Under the pieces are notes generated by a model. The model saw only the letters and a list, made by a program, of their open reading frames with translations. It had not been told where the DNA came from and made no database searches. Position numbers and translations under genes: made by a program. A DNA stretch of 64,000 nt from Winogradskyella echinorum. GTDB lineage: Bacteria; Bacteroidota; Bacteroidia; Flavobacteriales; Flavobacteriaceae. The stretch covers positions 1 to 64,000 of the forward strand of contig NZ_JACOQD010000005.1 of NCBI RefSeq assembly GCF_014297365.1, written 5' to 3'. Below, piece after piece: positions 9,658 through 19,000 of this stretch (position 1 is the stretch's first letter; each line of letters starts with the position of its first letter).

Positions 9658-10875
9658 ATGAATTATCAAGATACAGTCAATTGGATGTTCCAACAACTGC
9701 CAATGTATCAGAATAAAGGTAAGTCTGCCTTTAAAAAGGATTTAACTAATACGCTGAAACTTTCTCAGCATCTAAGAGAACCACATACGCGATTTAAAAC
9801 TATTCATGTTGCTGGCACAAATGGTAAAGGTTCTACGAGCCATATGTTGGCTTCCATACTTCAAGAAGCGGGTTATAAAGTAGGTTTATACACCTCTCCA
9901 CATTTAAAGGATTTTAGAGAGCGCATACGAATTAACGGTAAAGTGGTTAGTAAACAATTTGTCATTGGTTTTATTAAACGTAATAAAGTGTTTTTAGTAT
10001 CAAATAAATTGTCTTTTTTTGAAATGACCGTTGGTATGGCTTTCGATTATTTTGCAAAACGAAAGGTTGATATAGCTGTTATTGAGGTTGGTCTTGGCGG
10101 ACGTTTAGATTCTACAAATATTATTACTCCAGAATTGTCTATAATAACTAATATAGGATTAGATCATACGCAGTTTTTAGGAGATACCTTGGATAAAATA
10201 TCAGCGGAAAAAGCAGGAATTATTAAAGCAAATATTCCCGTAGTTATTGGTGAAACCCAGTCAGAAACTAAAGAGGTGTTTAAGACTAAGGCGAAGGAAA
10301 CCGACTCTAAATTATACTTTGCAGATCAATTAATTAATGATGTCTTAGAAAGTGATTTAAAAGGATCTTATCAATTAAAAAATATAAAAACAGTAATTCA
10401 GTCTGTTAATGTGTTAAAACAATCTGACTTTAAAATTTCTGATTTTCAATTAAAACAAGGGCTTCTTTATGTTTCAAAAAACACCGGTTTAAAAGGGCGT
10501 TGGCAAGTCTTAAGTTTAGAACCAAAAATTGTATGCGATACTGCTCATAACAAAGAGGGTTTAACCTATGTAATGCAACAGTTGCAGTTTGAAACATTCA
10601 GTAAACTTCATATTGTTTTTGGGGTGGTTAATGATAAAGATTTAAACTCAATTATTAATTTGCTACCAAAAACGGCAACCTATTATTTTAGTAAACCAAA
10701 TGTACAACGTGGTTTAGATGTTAAAATATTAAAAGCAACTTTTGCTGAAAATAATTTAATAGGTGAAGCTTATAATAGTGTAGAAGAGGCTTTAGATAAT
10801 GCAAAAAAAGCTGCCAATAAGGAAGATTTAATTTATGTTGGAGGCAGCACTTTTGTTGTCGCAGAAGCTATTTAA
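9658..10875 (+). CDS. folC: Bifunctional folylpolyglutamate/dihydrofolate synthase
   Basis: This 405-residue Mur-ligase-family enzyme adds glutamate to dihydropteroate or folates. The P-loop VAGTNGKGSTSHML lies around residues 51-64, preceded by the usual tail. TIEVGLGGRLDSTN and ITNIGLDHTQFLGDTL are the family motifs for magnesium and carbamylated-lysine regions, and CDTAHNKEG is the C-domain signature. It starts 3 nt after tonB and overlaps the convergent gene on the other strand by 4 nt. Confidence 0.94.
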   Translation: MNYQDTVNWMFQQLPMYQNKGKSAFKKDLTNTLKLSQHLREPHTRFKTIHVAGTNGKGSTSHMLASILQEAGYKVGLYTSPHLKDFRERIRINGKVVSKQFVIGFIKRNKVFLVSNKLSFFEMTVGMAFDYFAKRKVDIAVIEVGLGGRLDSTNIITPELSIITNIGLDHTQFLGDTLDKISAEKAGIIKANIPVVIGETQSETKEVFKTKAKETDSKLYFADQLINDVLESDLKGSYQLKNIKTVIQSVNVLKQSDFKISDFQLKQGLLYVSKNTGLKGRWQVLSLEPKIVCDTAHNKEGLTYVMQQLQFETFSKLHIVFGVVNDKDLNSIINLLPKTATYYFSKPNVQRGLDVKILKATFAENNLIGEAYNSVEEALDNAKKAANKEDLIYVGGSTFVVAEAI

Positions 10876-12365
10876 TTGGCATATTTGCTGTAATAAATTC
10901 GGTATAGGTTGTCAAGGCTAATTTTCCTCAATTTTATGTTATCTGTTGTTTTAATATGTTCTTTAGAAATTAATCTTTTTTTGAATTTATTGAGCGAATC
11001 AATTGGAGTTATATTTATTGTTGATACAGAAGCATCATCAATTTTATCTACTTTATAGACGTCAGAAATAACCATGTCTTCTTTAAAATTTGAAAGGTTA
11101 GATGTTATAAATTTGGTTCCGCTATAAAAGAGTAACGAATCTGAAGGATTTAATGATATATAGATTGTTTTGGCTTGTGGAATATAAATTGATTCATCTA
11201 CGCCTTTTATCATCTTAAAGACAATTAAATCAGAATTAGTTTTGTTAGCTATTTGCACATTTGTATTGTTAGATACAGTTGTGTCGTTTGCTATGAGATT
11301 AAATGTTTTTGGAAAAGGGTTAGAAAAGGGTTGTACTTCTATTTCATTTGTTGAAACTTCGGTTTTTTTAGCCTTTTTAGTTATTCTTTTTAAGGAGTAA
11401 TAAAACCGAATTCGGTTGTCGTAAGTAGTTCTCTTCTTTTTTGTGTCATAGTTTTCTGTTTGAAATGATTTTTCTTCGACATCAGACTTCTGAAGACTAT
11501 TAAAAGCAACTGTAGAAAGAATAATTACAAAGGTTGTAATTCCTATTATAGAAATTAGGTCTTGATAACGTTTATAAGAAGATTTACTTGTACTTGGTTT
11601 TATTTCTGAAGCATACTTATAGGCATATTCTTTGGCGTTTTCAGCATTATTATCTATAACTAACTTAGTTGCAACATCATCTATTTGACTTTTTCTAAAA
11701 GCTACTTGGGCTTGAGAAACATATCTAAATAATGGGTCATTAGAGTAGTCATCAAACTGGTCACTAATAGTAGTTATACTATCATAAAGATTTATGAGTT
11801 TTTCTTTAAAGTGAGGTTCATATAGGTTAAGAATCTCGTAAAAAAGATAACTTTTTATGTACTTGATTTCTTCGTCAGGATTATTAATTTGATTTTGATT
11901 TAAGTACCTAACGCCATAATCAACTTTATTATGTAGTAAGCCAATGATATCTTTTTCGCAGTTTTTAGAAAATAAATCTGATTGACTAAGGATATTAAAT
12001 AAGAGTTTTAATTCGTTTTTTTCAATTAACTGGTTTATTAAATTAGGAAGAATAGGCCTTATATATAATTCTAAAAAGAGTTTAAAACCACTTATGTAGT
12101 CTATATATTCTAAATTGAGTTCAATTTGGTTTTTTTTTAAAGCCTCAAATCTTTTAAATAGTATGTTTTTTAACCAAATGTTTTTTTCTATAGTTAGATG
12201 GTATGATCTGGACACTGAGTCTTCTATACCTCGAATAATGGATGTTTTATATTGCGTGTCTTGCTCGCTTAATTGATTAATGATTTCTTTTAATTTATAT
12301 GGTGATAAATTAATGAATTCCTCAAAACCTAGATTAAGTTCATCTATATAGGAGTAATATTTCAA
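10872..12365 (-). CDS. Hypothetical one-helix membrane protein, family not recognised
   Basis: I do not recognise this 497-residue protein. The first 265 residues are charged, Leu/Ile/Asn/Lys-rich and probably helical, with no signal peptide, so they should be cytoplasmic. A single membrane helix lies at about 268-290 (LISIIGITTFVIILSTVAF). The remaining 200 residues begin with a basic, Thr/Lys-rich linker and then a beta-rich domain (DLIVFKMIKGVDESIYIP, YISLNPSDSLLFYSG) that should be periplasmic. This layout resembles a trans-membrane sensor or anti-sigma-like protein, but no sigma factor or protease neighbours it. The start seems to be TTG at 12365; no in-frame ATG occurs in the first half. 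It overlaps folC by 4 nt tail to tail. Base composition is even more AT-rich than its neighbours. Confidence 0.75.
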   Translation of the reverse strand: MKYYSYIDELNLGFEEFINLSPYKLKEIINQLSEQDTQYKTSIIRGIEDSVSRSYHLTIEKNIWLKNILFKRFEALKKNQIELNLEYIDYISGFKLFLELYIRPILPNLINQLIEKNELKLLFNILSQSDLFSKNCEKDIIGLLHNKVDYGVRYLNQNQINNPDEEIKYIKSYLFYEILNLYEPHFKEKLINLYDSITTISDQFDDYSNDPLFRYVSQAQVAFRKSQIDDVATKLVIDNNAENAKEYAYKYASEIKPSTSKSSYKRYQDLISIIGITTFVIILSTVAFNSLQKSDVEEKSFQTENYDTKKKRTTYDNRIRFYYSLKRITKKAKKTEVSTNEIEVQPFSNPFPKTFNLIANDTTVSNNTNVQIANKTNSDLIVFKMIKGVDESIYIPQAKTIYISLNPSDSLLFYSGTKFITSNLSNFKEDMVISDVYKVDKIDDASVSTINITPIDSLNKFKKRLISKEHIKTTDNIKLRKISLDNLYRIYYSKYAN

Positions 12366-12493
12366 TAGAGTTCTGTTTGTTACTAATATATTAAAATTGC
12401 TGAAAACCCATTAAAATATAGAAGCTTTTGTGGTCTAAAAAATGAAGGATTTTTGCAGTTGAAGAAATAATTAATTTTTTTATAAAAAATCTT

Positions 12494-12522
12494 TTGAGAT
12501 TTTAAAAACTAGTCTATATTTG
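12494..12522 (+). promoter_or_regulatory. Promoter of tRNA-Val
   Basis: TTG (12494-12496), an 18-nt spacer and TATATTTG (12515-12522) match the Bacteroidota consensus. The tRNA begins 15 nt further on, consistent with a short 5' leader. Confidence 0.75.
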
Positions 12523-12537
12523 CAGTCCTAATAATTA

Positions 12538-12612
12538 GGGCGCGTAGCTCAGTTGGTTCAGAGCACTTGGTTTACACCCAAGGGGTCAGGGGTTCGAATC
12601 CCTTCGCGCCCA
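12538..12612 (+). tRNA. tRNA-Val (anticodon TAC)
   Basis: A 75-nt cloverleaf can be drawn by hand. The acceptor stem GGGCGCG (12538-12544) pairs with CGCGCCC (12605-12611). The D stem is GCTC/GAGC (12547-12550/12561-12564). The anticodon stem CTTGG/CCAAG flanks the loop TTTACAC with anticodon TAC at 12573-12575. The T stem AGGGG/CCCTT encloses the TTCGAAT loop, and A is the discriminator at 12612. CCA is not encoded. A promoter precedes it and a long terminator hairpin follows. Confidence 0.96.
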
Positions 12613-12620
12613 CATCAATT

Positions 12621-12656
12621 AAAAATCCGATTTGAAATTTCAAATCGGATTTTTTT
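12621..12656. terminator. Bidirectional terminator after tRNA-Val
   Basis: A perfect 17-bp inverted repeat (12621-12637 against 12638-12654, core ATCCGATTTG) is flanked by A- and T-runs. It ends the tRNA transcript on + and could also stop leftward transcription from murF. Confidence 0.85.
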
Positions 12657-12738
12657 ATTTTTAAAAATAGCCTAACTATAATATAGGCCCTTCTTATAAT
12701 GTAAAATAAATGGTTTTATGTAGTAGTAGGTTTCATTG

Positions 12739-14019
12739 TTATATTAAATCTAAAATCCGCTCTAAAGCCATTCCTCGCGAACCTTTAATTAAAAGTGTAG
12801 CATTTGTAGGCTGAATTGCTTTTAATTCGACCTTTAATTCTTCAAAATTTCTAAAAGTCTTAGTTTTTGTTTGTGTTTTAGTATTATAGAAATTTTCACC
12901 AATGAAATATATATGGCTTTCAAAATTATTCTCAACAAAATTTATAATCGCTTGATGTTCAGTTTTTGCTTCACTACCCAATTCAAACATATCACCTAGA
13001 AACAGGTATTTTTTTTCAGCATCTAATTGTTTAAAATTCCTAAGTGCCGCCAACATACTTGTTGGGTTAGCATTATAAGCGTCGAGTATAATTTTATTAG
13101 ACCCTTTTTCTATAATTTCAGAACGATTATTATCTGGCCTGTAATTTTCAATGGCCACTTTTATATTTTCTGGAGATACTTTAAAATGACTACCAATGGC
13201 AACGGCAACAGCAATATTATTATAATTGTAATCTCCTATAAGTTGACTATTAATTTCAACATTATTAAAATTTAATGTTACAAAAGGGTTTGCTTTTATA
13301 AATGTTATGTTATAGTCGTTATCTAAATTTTTACCAAAAGTGATAGTTTTAGAATAAGTACCGATTTGTCTTATTTGTTTGTCATCATCTGTATTGATAA
13401 ATACCGTCTTATTGTTTTTTCTTAGAAAATCATATAACTCAGATTTTCCCTTAAGAATCCCTTCAATACTTCCAAAGCCTTCTAAATGTGCTTTACCAAA
13501 ATTTGTAATTAAGCCATAGTCTGGTTGTGCTATTTTACTTAAAAATGCAATCTCATTTAAGTGGTTAGCTCCCATTTCTACAATTCCAAAATCTAAATCT
13601 TTAGTAAAATGTAAAAGGGTTAAAGGCACACCAATATGATTGTTTAAATTCCCTATTGTAGCTTTAACTTTATATTGAGAAGATAATACAGAGTAGATAA
13701 GCTCTTTTGTAGTTGTTTTTCCATTACTTCCTGTTAAAGAAATAATAGGAATACCTATGCTAATCCTATGGAATGTAGCTAATTGTTGCAGTGTTGTTAG
13801 GACATCTTCAACTAAAATACAATTCTCATTAATTATAGCACTTTTATCATCTACAACACAATATTTAGCTCCACCTTCAAATGCCTTTGATACAAATTTA
13901 TTACCATCAAAATTTTCACCTTTTAATGCAAAGTGCATGCAGTCTTTCGGTAGTTTTCTTGTGTCCGTTGAAACCGAATAATTCTCTTTAAATTTTTTAT
14001 ATAATGATTCTATTTCCAT
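12739..14019 (-). CDS. murF: UDP-N-acetylmuramoyl-tripeptide--D-alanyl-D-alanine ligase
   Basis: MurF adds D-Ala-D-Ala to UDP-MurNAc-tripeptide, the last cytoplasmic step of muropeptide precursor synthesis. The 426-residue protein has the Mur-ligase order: an N-terminal UDP-binding region with DTRKLPKDCMHFALKG, the ATP P-loop SLTGSNGKTTTKEL, VEMGANHLNEI and ITNFGKAHLEGFGS in the central domain, and LDAYNANPTSM in the C-domain, which is characteristic of MurF. A terminator separates it from gldJ upstream, so it is probably transcribed on its own. No other mur gene is next to it. Confidence 0.95.
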   Translation of the reverse strand: MEIESLYKKFKENYSVSTDTRKLPKDCMHFALKGENFDGNKFVSKAFEGGAKYCVVDDKSAIINENCILVEDVLTTLQQLATFHRISIGIPIISLTGSNGKTTTKELIYSVLSSQYKVKATIGNLNNHIGVPLTLLHFTKDLDFGIVEMGANHLNEIAFLSKIAQPDYGLITNFGKAHLEGFGSIEGILKGKSELYDFLRKNNKTVFINTDDDKQIRQIGTYSKTITFGKNLDNDYNITFIKANPFVTLNFNNVEINSQLIGDYNYNNIAVAVAIGSHFKVSPENIKVAIENYRPDNNRSEIIEKGSNKIILDAYNANPTSMLAALRNFKQLDAEKKYLFLGDMFELGSEAKTEHQAIINFVENNFESHIYFIGENFYNTKTQTKTKTFRNFEELKVELKAIQPTNATLLIKGSRGMALERILDLI

Positions 14020-14033
14020 AGGCTTAAAAATAA

Positions 14034-14063
14034 AAAAGTCCTGATAATTTTATCAGGACTTTT
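14034..14063 (-). terminator. Terminator of gldJ
   Basis: AAAAGTCCTGATAA (14034-14047) pairs with its complement at 14050-14063. Read on the - strand, the hairpin is followed by a T-rich run. It lies just after the gldJ stop codon and before murF. Confidence 0.75.
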
Positions 14064-14084
14064 CTAAATATTATTTAACGTTAA

Positions 14085-15764
14085 TTAATTACGCTTTTTT
14101 CCACCTTTTTGTGTCTTAGAACCTACTCTAGATACAGCACATCTAAATCCGATGTAGTCTGTAGCCATATCTTGTGGGAAATAACGACGTTGCGCTGGGT
14201 CAATCCAGTATGCTCTGTCTCTCCATGAGCCACCTTTAATTACTCTAACATCATCGTTAATTAAAGACGTTCTATTATTAGATTTATCGTATTCTCTAAT
14301 CAATTTACCTTCTGCAGAATCTACTTCTACTTTATGCTTAGGTGAGTTATACATTTTACCTGTATTGTTCTTGTTTTTTTCACCTTCGTCAAAACTTTCT
14401 CTGTAATAACGTGAAGAACGTTTATCACCATCTCTAAAGTTTCTGTTATCACTTTGACTGAAGTTTGTTCTTAAATAAGTTTCTTCTTCGTCAATTGCAA
14501 CTCTCGAAATTTCACCTGGTAAGTCTCTAGCAACGATTTTACCATTACTTAAAGTATCGTAAACGATTTCATCTACAGTTACAATTTTTACACTACCATC
14601 TTCATTAATTGCATTTTTAGTATAAACGTTACCTCTATAGTAGTTAAAATCATTAAACTCATCATCTACAATAGGTCTGTAAACATCAGCAACCCATTCT
14701 GCAACGTTACCAGCCATGTCATATAAACCGTAGTCATTTGGTTGGTAAGATTTAACTTCGGCAGTAATATCAGCGCCATCATCAGACCATCCTGCGATTC
14801 CACCGTAATCACCTTTACCTTGCTTAAAGTTAGCTAATTGATCTCCACGATTAACACGTTTGCCAGATCTTGTATATTGACCATCCCATGGGTATTTTTT
14901 ACGACCTCTATATACATTATAGCTACGTAATTCACTCATTCCTAAAGCAGCATATTCCCATTCTGCTTCAGTTGGTAGTCTAAATTTTACAGGAATTAAA
15001 CCTGTTTCTCTATTTGCATATTGATTAATAGGATTACCTTCAGCATCTGTTTGTTGTTTACGTTTTCCGCCAGATAATACTTCTTCATTTCCTCCATAAG
15101 TTTGAGTCGGAGCAGCAATATAAGTATCAGTACTAAATGTACTTTCAGCATTTACATCTGTATATTGAGCATCTCTTTTTATGTAACCAGCTTCTTGTAA
15201 AGCCATTTCAGCTACGCGGTCTGTTCTCCAGTTAGCATATTCTACAGCCTGTATCCAACTAACACCAACTACAGGATAATTTGCATAACCAGGGTGACGT
15301 AAGTAGTTTTCGGTCATCATTTCATTATAACCAAGTCTATTTCTCCATACCAAAGTATCAGGTAATGCTCCTTTATATATTAAGGTATAATTTGGGTCAT
15401 CTGGTGGGTAAACATTTTTTAAATAATCTAAGTAGATTAAATAATTTAAGTTGGTTACCTCGCTTTCATCCATGTAAAAGGATTGTACATGCTGTTGATT
15501 TGGAGTATTGTTCCAATCGTGCATAGGGTCATCTTGTACTTTACCCATTGTAAACGTTCCACCTTCAATAAAAGCAGTTCCCGGAGGGGTTTCTTGCTCT
15601 TTAAATTGAGTATTGTACTGAAAACCACCTTTTTTGTCGTTGATTTTCCATCCTGTGGCACTGTCCACGTTGCCAGAATTAGAAGAACGCTTACAGCTAA
15701 CTATTGAGGCGCAAAGCGTTATTGCTAATAAAAATTTTAGGTTTGAGACATTTTTCATATCCAT
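14085..15764 (-). CDS. gldJ: Gliding motility lipoprotein GldJ
   Basis: GldJ is an outer-membrane-associated lipoprotein needed in Flavobacteriia for gliding, for stability of GldK and for type IX secretion. The N-terminus is a lipoprotein signal with the lipobox SIVSC, the modified Cys being residue 24. The body of this 559-residue protein is a formylglycine-generating-enzyme/SUMF1-like fold: GTAFIEGGTFTMG near residue 64, DESEVTNLNYLIYL, YPVVGVSWIQAVEYANWR, FRLPTEAEWEYAA and the C-terminal RVIKGGSWRDRAYW and IGFRCA. As in other GldJ proteins, this fold is structural in role. The two possible starts (residues 1 and 3) are six bases apart. It is divergent from porU, which fits a shared T9SS locus. 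Confidence 0.95.
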   Translation of the reverse strand: MDMKNVSNLKFLLAITLCASIVSCKRSSNSGNVDSATGWKINDKKGGFQYNTQFKEQETPPGTAFIEGGTFTMGKVQDDPMHDWNNTPNQQHVQSFYMDESEVTNLNYLIYLDYLKNVYPPDDPNYTLIYKGALPDTLVWRNRLGYNEMMTENYLRHPGYANYPVVGVSWIQAVEYANWRTDRVAEMALQEAGYIKRDAQYTDVNAESTFSTDTYIAAPTQTYGGNEEVLSGGKRKQQTDAEGNPINQYANRETGLIPVKFRLPTEAEWEYAALGMSELRSYNVYRGRKKYPWDGQYTRSGKRVNRGDQLANFKQGKGDYGGIAGWSDDGADITAEVKSYQPNDYGLYDMAGNVAEWVADVYRPIVDDEFNDFNYYRGNVYTKNAINEDGSVKIVTVDEIVYDTLSNGKIVARDLPGEISRVAIDEEETYLRTNFSQSDNRNFRDGDKRSSRYYRESFDEGEKNKNNTGKMYNSPKHKVEVDSAEGKLIREYDKSNNRTSLINDDVRVIKGGSWRDRAYWIDPAQRRYFPQDMATDYIGFRCAVSRVGSKTQKGGKKRN

Positions 15765-16086
15765 AAGTTTAAGTAAGCTCGTTAAATTTTAGAGTCGCAA
15801 TATAACAATTAAAGGTAAACTGACAACTTTTTTTTGTATTAAAATGCAAAAAAATGTGCATTTCATCCCTTTTTTTGAACATCACAACGGATTTTTGGCC
15901 AATTATCGGTGTATTTTGCACTTTAATAACGGACGTAAAAATAAATTATTGTTGTATTTTTGAAATAAAAATTGTTAACTCATAATAACCTACAGTTACA
16001 GGCGTTATTTTACTGTAATTTATATAATTTCAGGTTAGTGATATAATTATATAGATTCACTTGCAACAAAAATTCTAAATGAATTA
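15765..16086. promoter_or_regulatory. Divergent gldJ/porU intergenic region
   Basis: This 322-bp AT-rich region holds no gene I can support. On the + strand TATTTTTG at 15955-15962 fits the -7 element and would give porU a leader of about 120 nt; no TTG sits at the -33 distance. On the - strand I see no exact TAnnTTTG for gldJ, only T-rich near matches. No hairpin or riboswitch-like structure stands out. Confidence 0.45.
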
Positions 16087-19000
16087 ATGAAAAATTGCTA
16101 TTCTATTGCTTTTCTTCTTTTGTCCTTCGTCTGTTTTGGACAACAAAAACAGTTTAATATTAATTGGATTGATGTTAAATCACTTGAAACAGATAATGGT
16201 ACAATAGAAATTCCTGCGTTTGATGCAGAGCATCTAAATTATGATGAGTCTAATGGATTAATGTATTATGCTCAATGGAAAACTAATGGAAATGTAATTG
16301 ACGAAAACTCTGTGACCATATCTAATATAAGTTATGAAACAATTAGTGCTTCAGATTTAAAAGATCTAAACCCTAATTTTATACCCAAATCACCTAAATA
16401 TAACATCTACAATACTAATGCTAGAGGAAACCGTTCTGGATATTTTGAAATTACTCCTATTATTAATGATAGAGGTTCTTATAAAAAGATAACATCGTTT
16501 ACAATTCAGTATGATAAATTATTGAGCAGAAATACAAATAGTGCTAAAGATGCTAATGAGATTACAAATTCAGTATTAAGTACAGGAAACTGGTACCGTT
16601 TTTATATCGATAAGTCTGGGATATTTAAATTATCTAAGAGCTTTTTAAGTAGTTTAGGTGTTAACACAAATTCTGTGGATCCAAGAACTATTAAAATTTA
16701 TGGTAATGGAGGAAGAATGTTACCTTATGCAAATTCTGCCAATTACCCTTTTGATGTAGTTGAAAATGCTATAAAGTTCGTTGGTGAAGAAGATGGAGAT
16801 TTTAATAATAATGATTATATAATTTTTTACGGCGAAGGGCCAACAACTTATAGTGAAGAAAGTGAAACTAACATAAACTTATATACAGATAAAACATATT
16901 ACTATGTAAATGTAAGTCCAGGAAACGGAAAGCGTATTCAGTCTATGCCAACGATAGATGCAGATGCAGATATACAAGTCAGTTCGTTTCAAGATTATCA
17001 GTTTTATGAAGTTGATGAAACAAACTTGGCTAAAATAGGCCGTCGATGGTTTGGAGATAATTTTGATATTGAGAATCAACGCGAATATGAATTCGATTTT
17101 CCAAATTTAGTAACTACTGAACCTGTAGATTTTAAAATTAGTGTTGGCGCTGTATCAGAAGCAACAACAAGTATGTCAATTACTATTAATGGTAATGCAG
17201 TTTCTAATTTAACTTTTGGTCAAATTTCTACATCTTTATTGGCTGCAGGCAATACTTATAATAGTTCTGTTAATATAAACTCCGATGCTATTTCTGTACT
17301 GTTAGAATATAATAATAATGGAAACCCTTCTAGTAAAGCCTACTTAGATTATATAAATATTGAGGCAACAAGAAATTTAATTTATGAAGGTGATCAGCTA
17401 ACCTTTAAAAATAGAAGCGTAATTTCAACTCCAGGAATTGCTGAATATACATTAACAAATGCTTCAAATGTTAATGAAATATGGGATATTACAGATCGCT
17501 TTAATGTAACTAATGTCTTAAACGTAGATAACCAAAGCAGTTTTTCTTTTAAAGCTCAATCGGGTGAAGAGCGTTTGTATTTAGCTTTTTCTAATTCAAA
17601 TACTTATCAGCCAAAAAAGGATTCTAGGTCATCGGTTGCTAATCAAAATTTAAAAGGCACAATCTTTACCAATGATCAAGGAGAGTTTCAGGATATAGAT
17701 TACATCATTTTAGCACCGTCTCAATTTTTATCACAGGCAGAACGCTTAGCTCAGATAAATAGAGATTATAATAACTTAAACGTAAAAGTAGTCGATCTGC
17801 AAACAATATATAATGAATTTAGCACTGGAAGTCAAGACATAGCAGCACTGAGAAATTTTATAAAGTATGTTTACGATAATGCTAGTATACCAAGTAAACG
17901 GTTAAAATACCTATGCTTGTTTGGTGATGGTTCTTATGATTATAAAGATCGCTTACGTAATAATACAAATTTGGTACCTTCTTGGTATTCAATAAATAGT
18001 TTTAGTCTTACAAGTTCATTTGTCTCAGATGATTTTTATGCTATGCTAGATATTAATGAAGGTTCAATGAACAATGGCGATAGAATGGATATTGCAGTTG
18101 GTAGAATATTAGCAGAAGATGTTCAGCGTGCTAAAGAAATGGTAGATAAAATTAGTGCTTATTATCAGCCCGAAGCTTATGGAAGTTGGAGAAATAATAT
18201 CTTGCTTATTTCAGATGATGTGGATGAAGAATGGGAGGAAACGTTACAAGTAACTACAGATGGTTTGGGCACTACGTTAGCTGTAGAAAAACCTTTTCTT
18301 AATTCAGTTAAAATTCATTCAGATGCGTTTGAGCAAGAGGCTTCTGCAGCAGGTGATAGATATCCAAAAGTAAATGAAGCAATTAAAGATGCTATTGAAG
18401 TTGGAGCCTTGGTTGTTAATTATTTTGGTCATGGTGGCGAGGAAGGCATTGCCAAAGAACGAATTTTTGACAAGTTCGATGCACAAGAAATAAATAATAT
18501 CTGCAAATACAATCTGTTTATTACAGTGACTTGCGAATACACCAAATTCGATGATCCGCAAAGAGACACCGCTGGTGAGTTTACGTATTGGAATACAACA
18601 GGAGGAGCCATAAGTTTAATTACAACCACAAGACAAATATTTGTTAATGTTGGAAAAGACTTTAATACAGAGCTAGATGATTATCTATTTGCTTTTGGTT
18701 CTAATGAGTATCCCTCAATGGCAGAAGCCTTACGATTAACTAAAATCGATAATAATATTGCTGGTTCAACGCAAAAACGATTGGTGTTTTTTATTGGTGA
18801 TCCTGCAATGAAATTATCAATAGCTCAACCTAATGTTAGACTTACTAGGGTCAATGATGTAGATATTACCCAACAAATAGACACACTAAAAGCTCTAAGC
18901 TATACCAAACTCGCAGGAGAAGTAGTAGATGCCAACGGAAATCTTTTGTCTAATTACACAGGTACGCTTACAGCAACCGTTTATGATAAAGATATAGAAC

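Noticed and set aside
12538..12660. tRNA-Val as an integration site for a mobile element
   Set aside because: There is no integrase, no repeated tRNA 3' end and no phage-like gene nearby.
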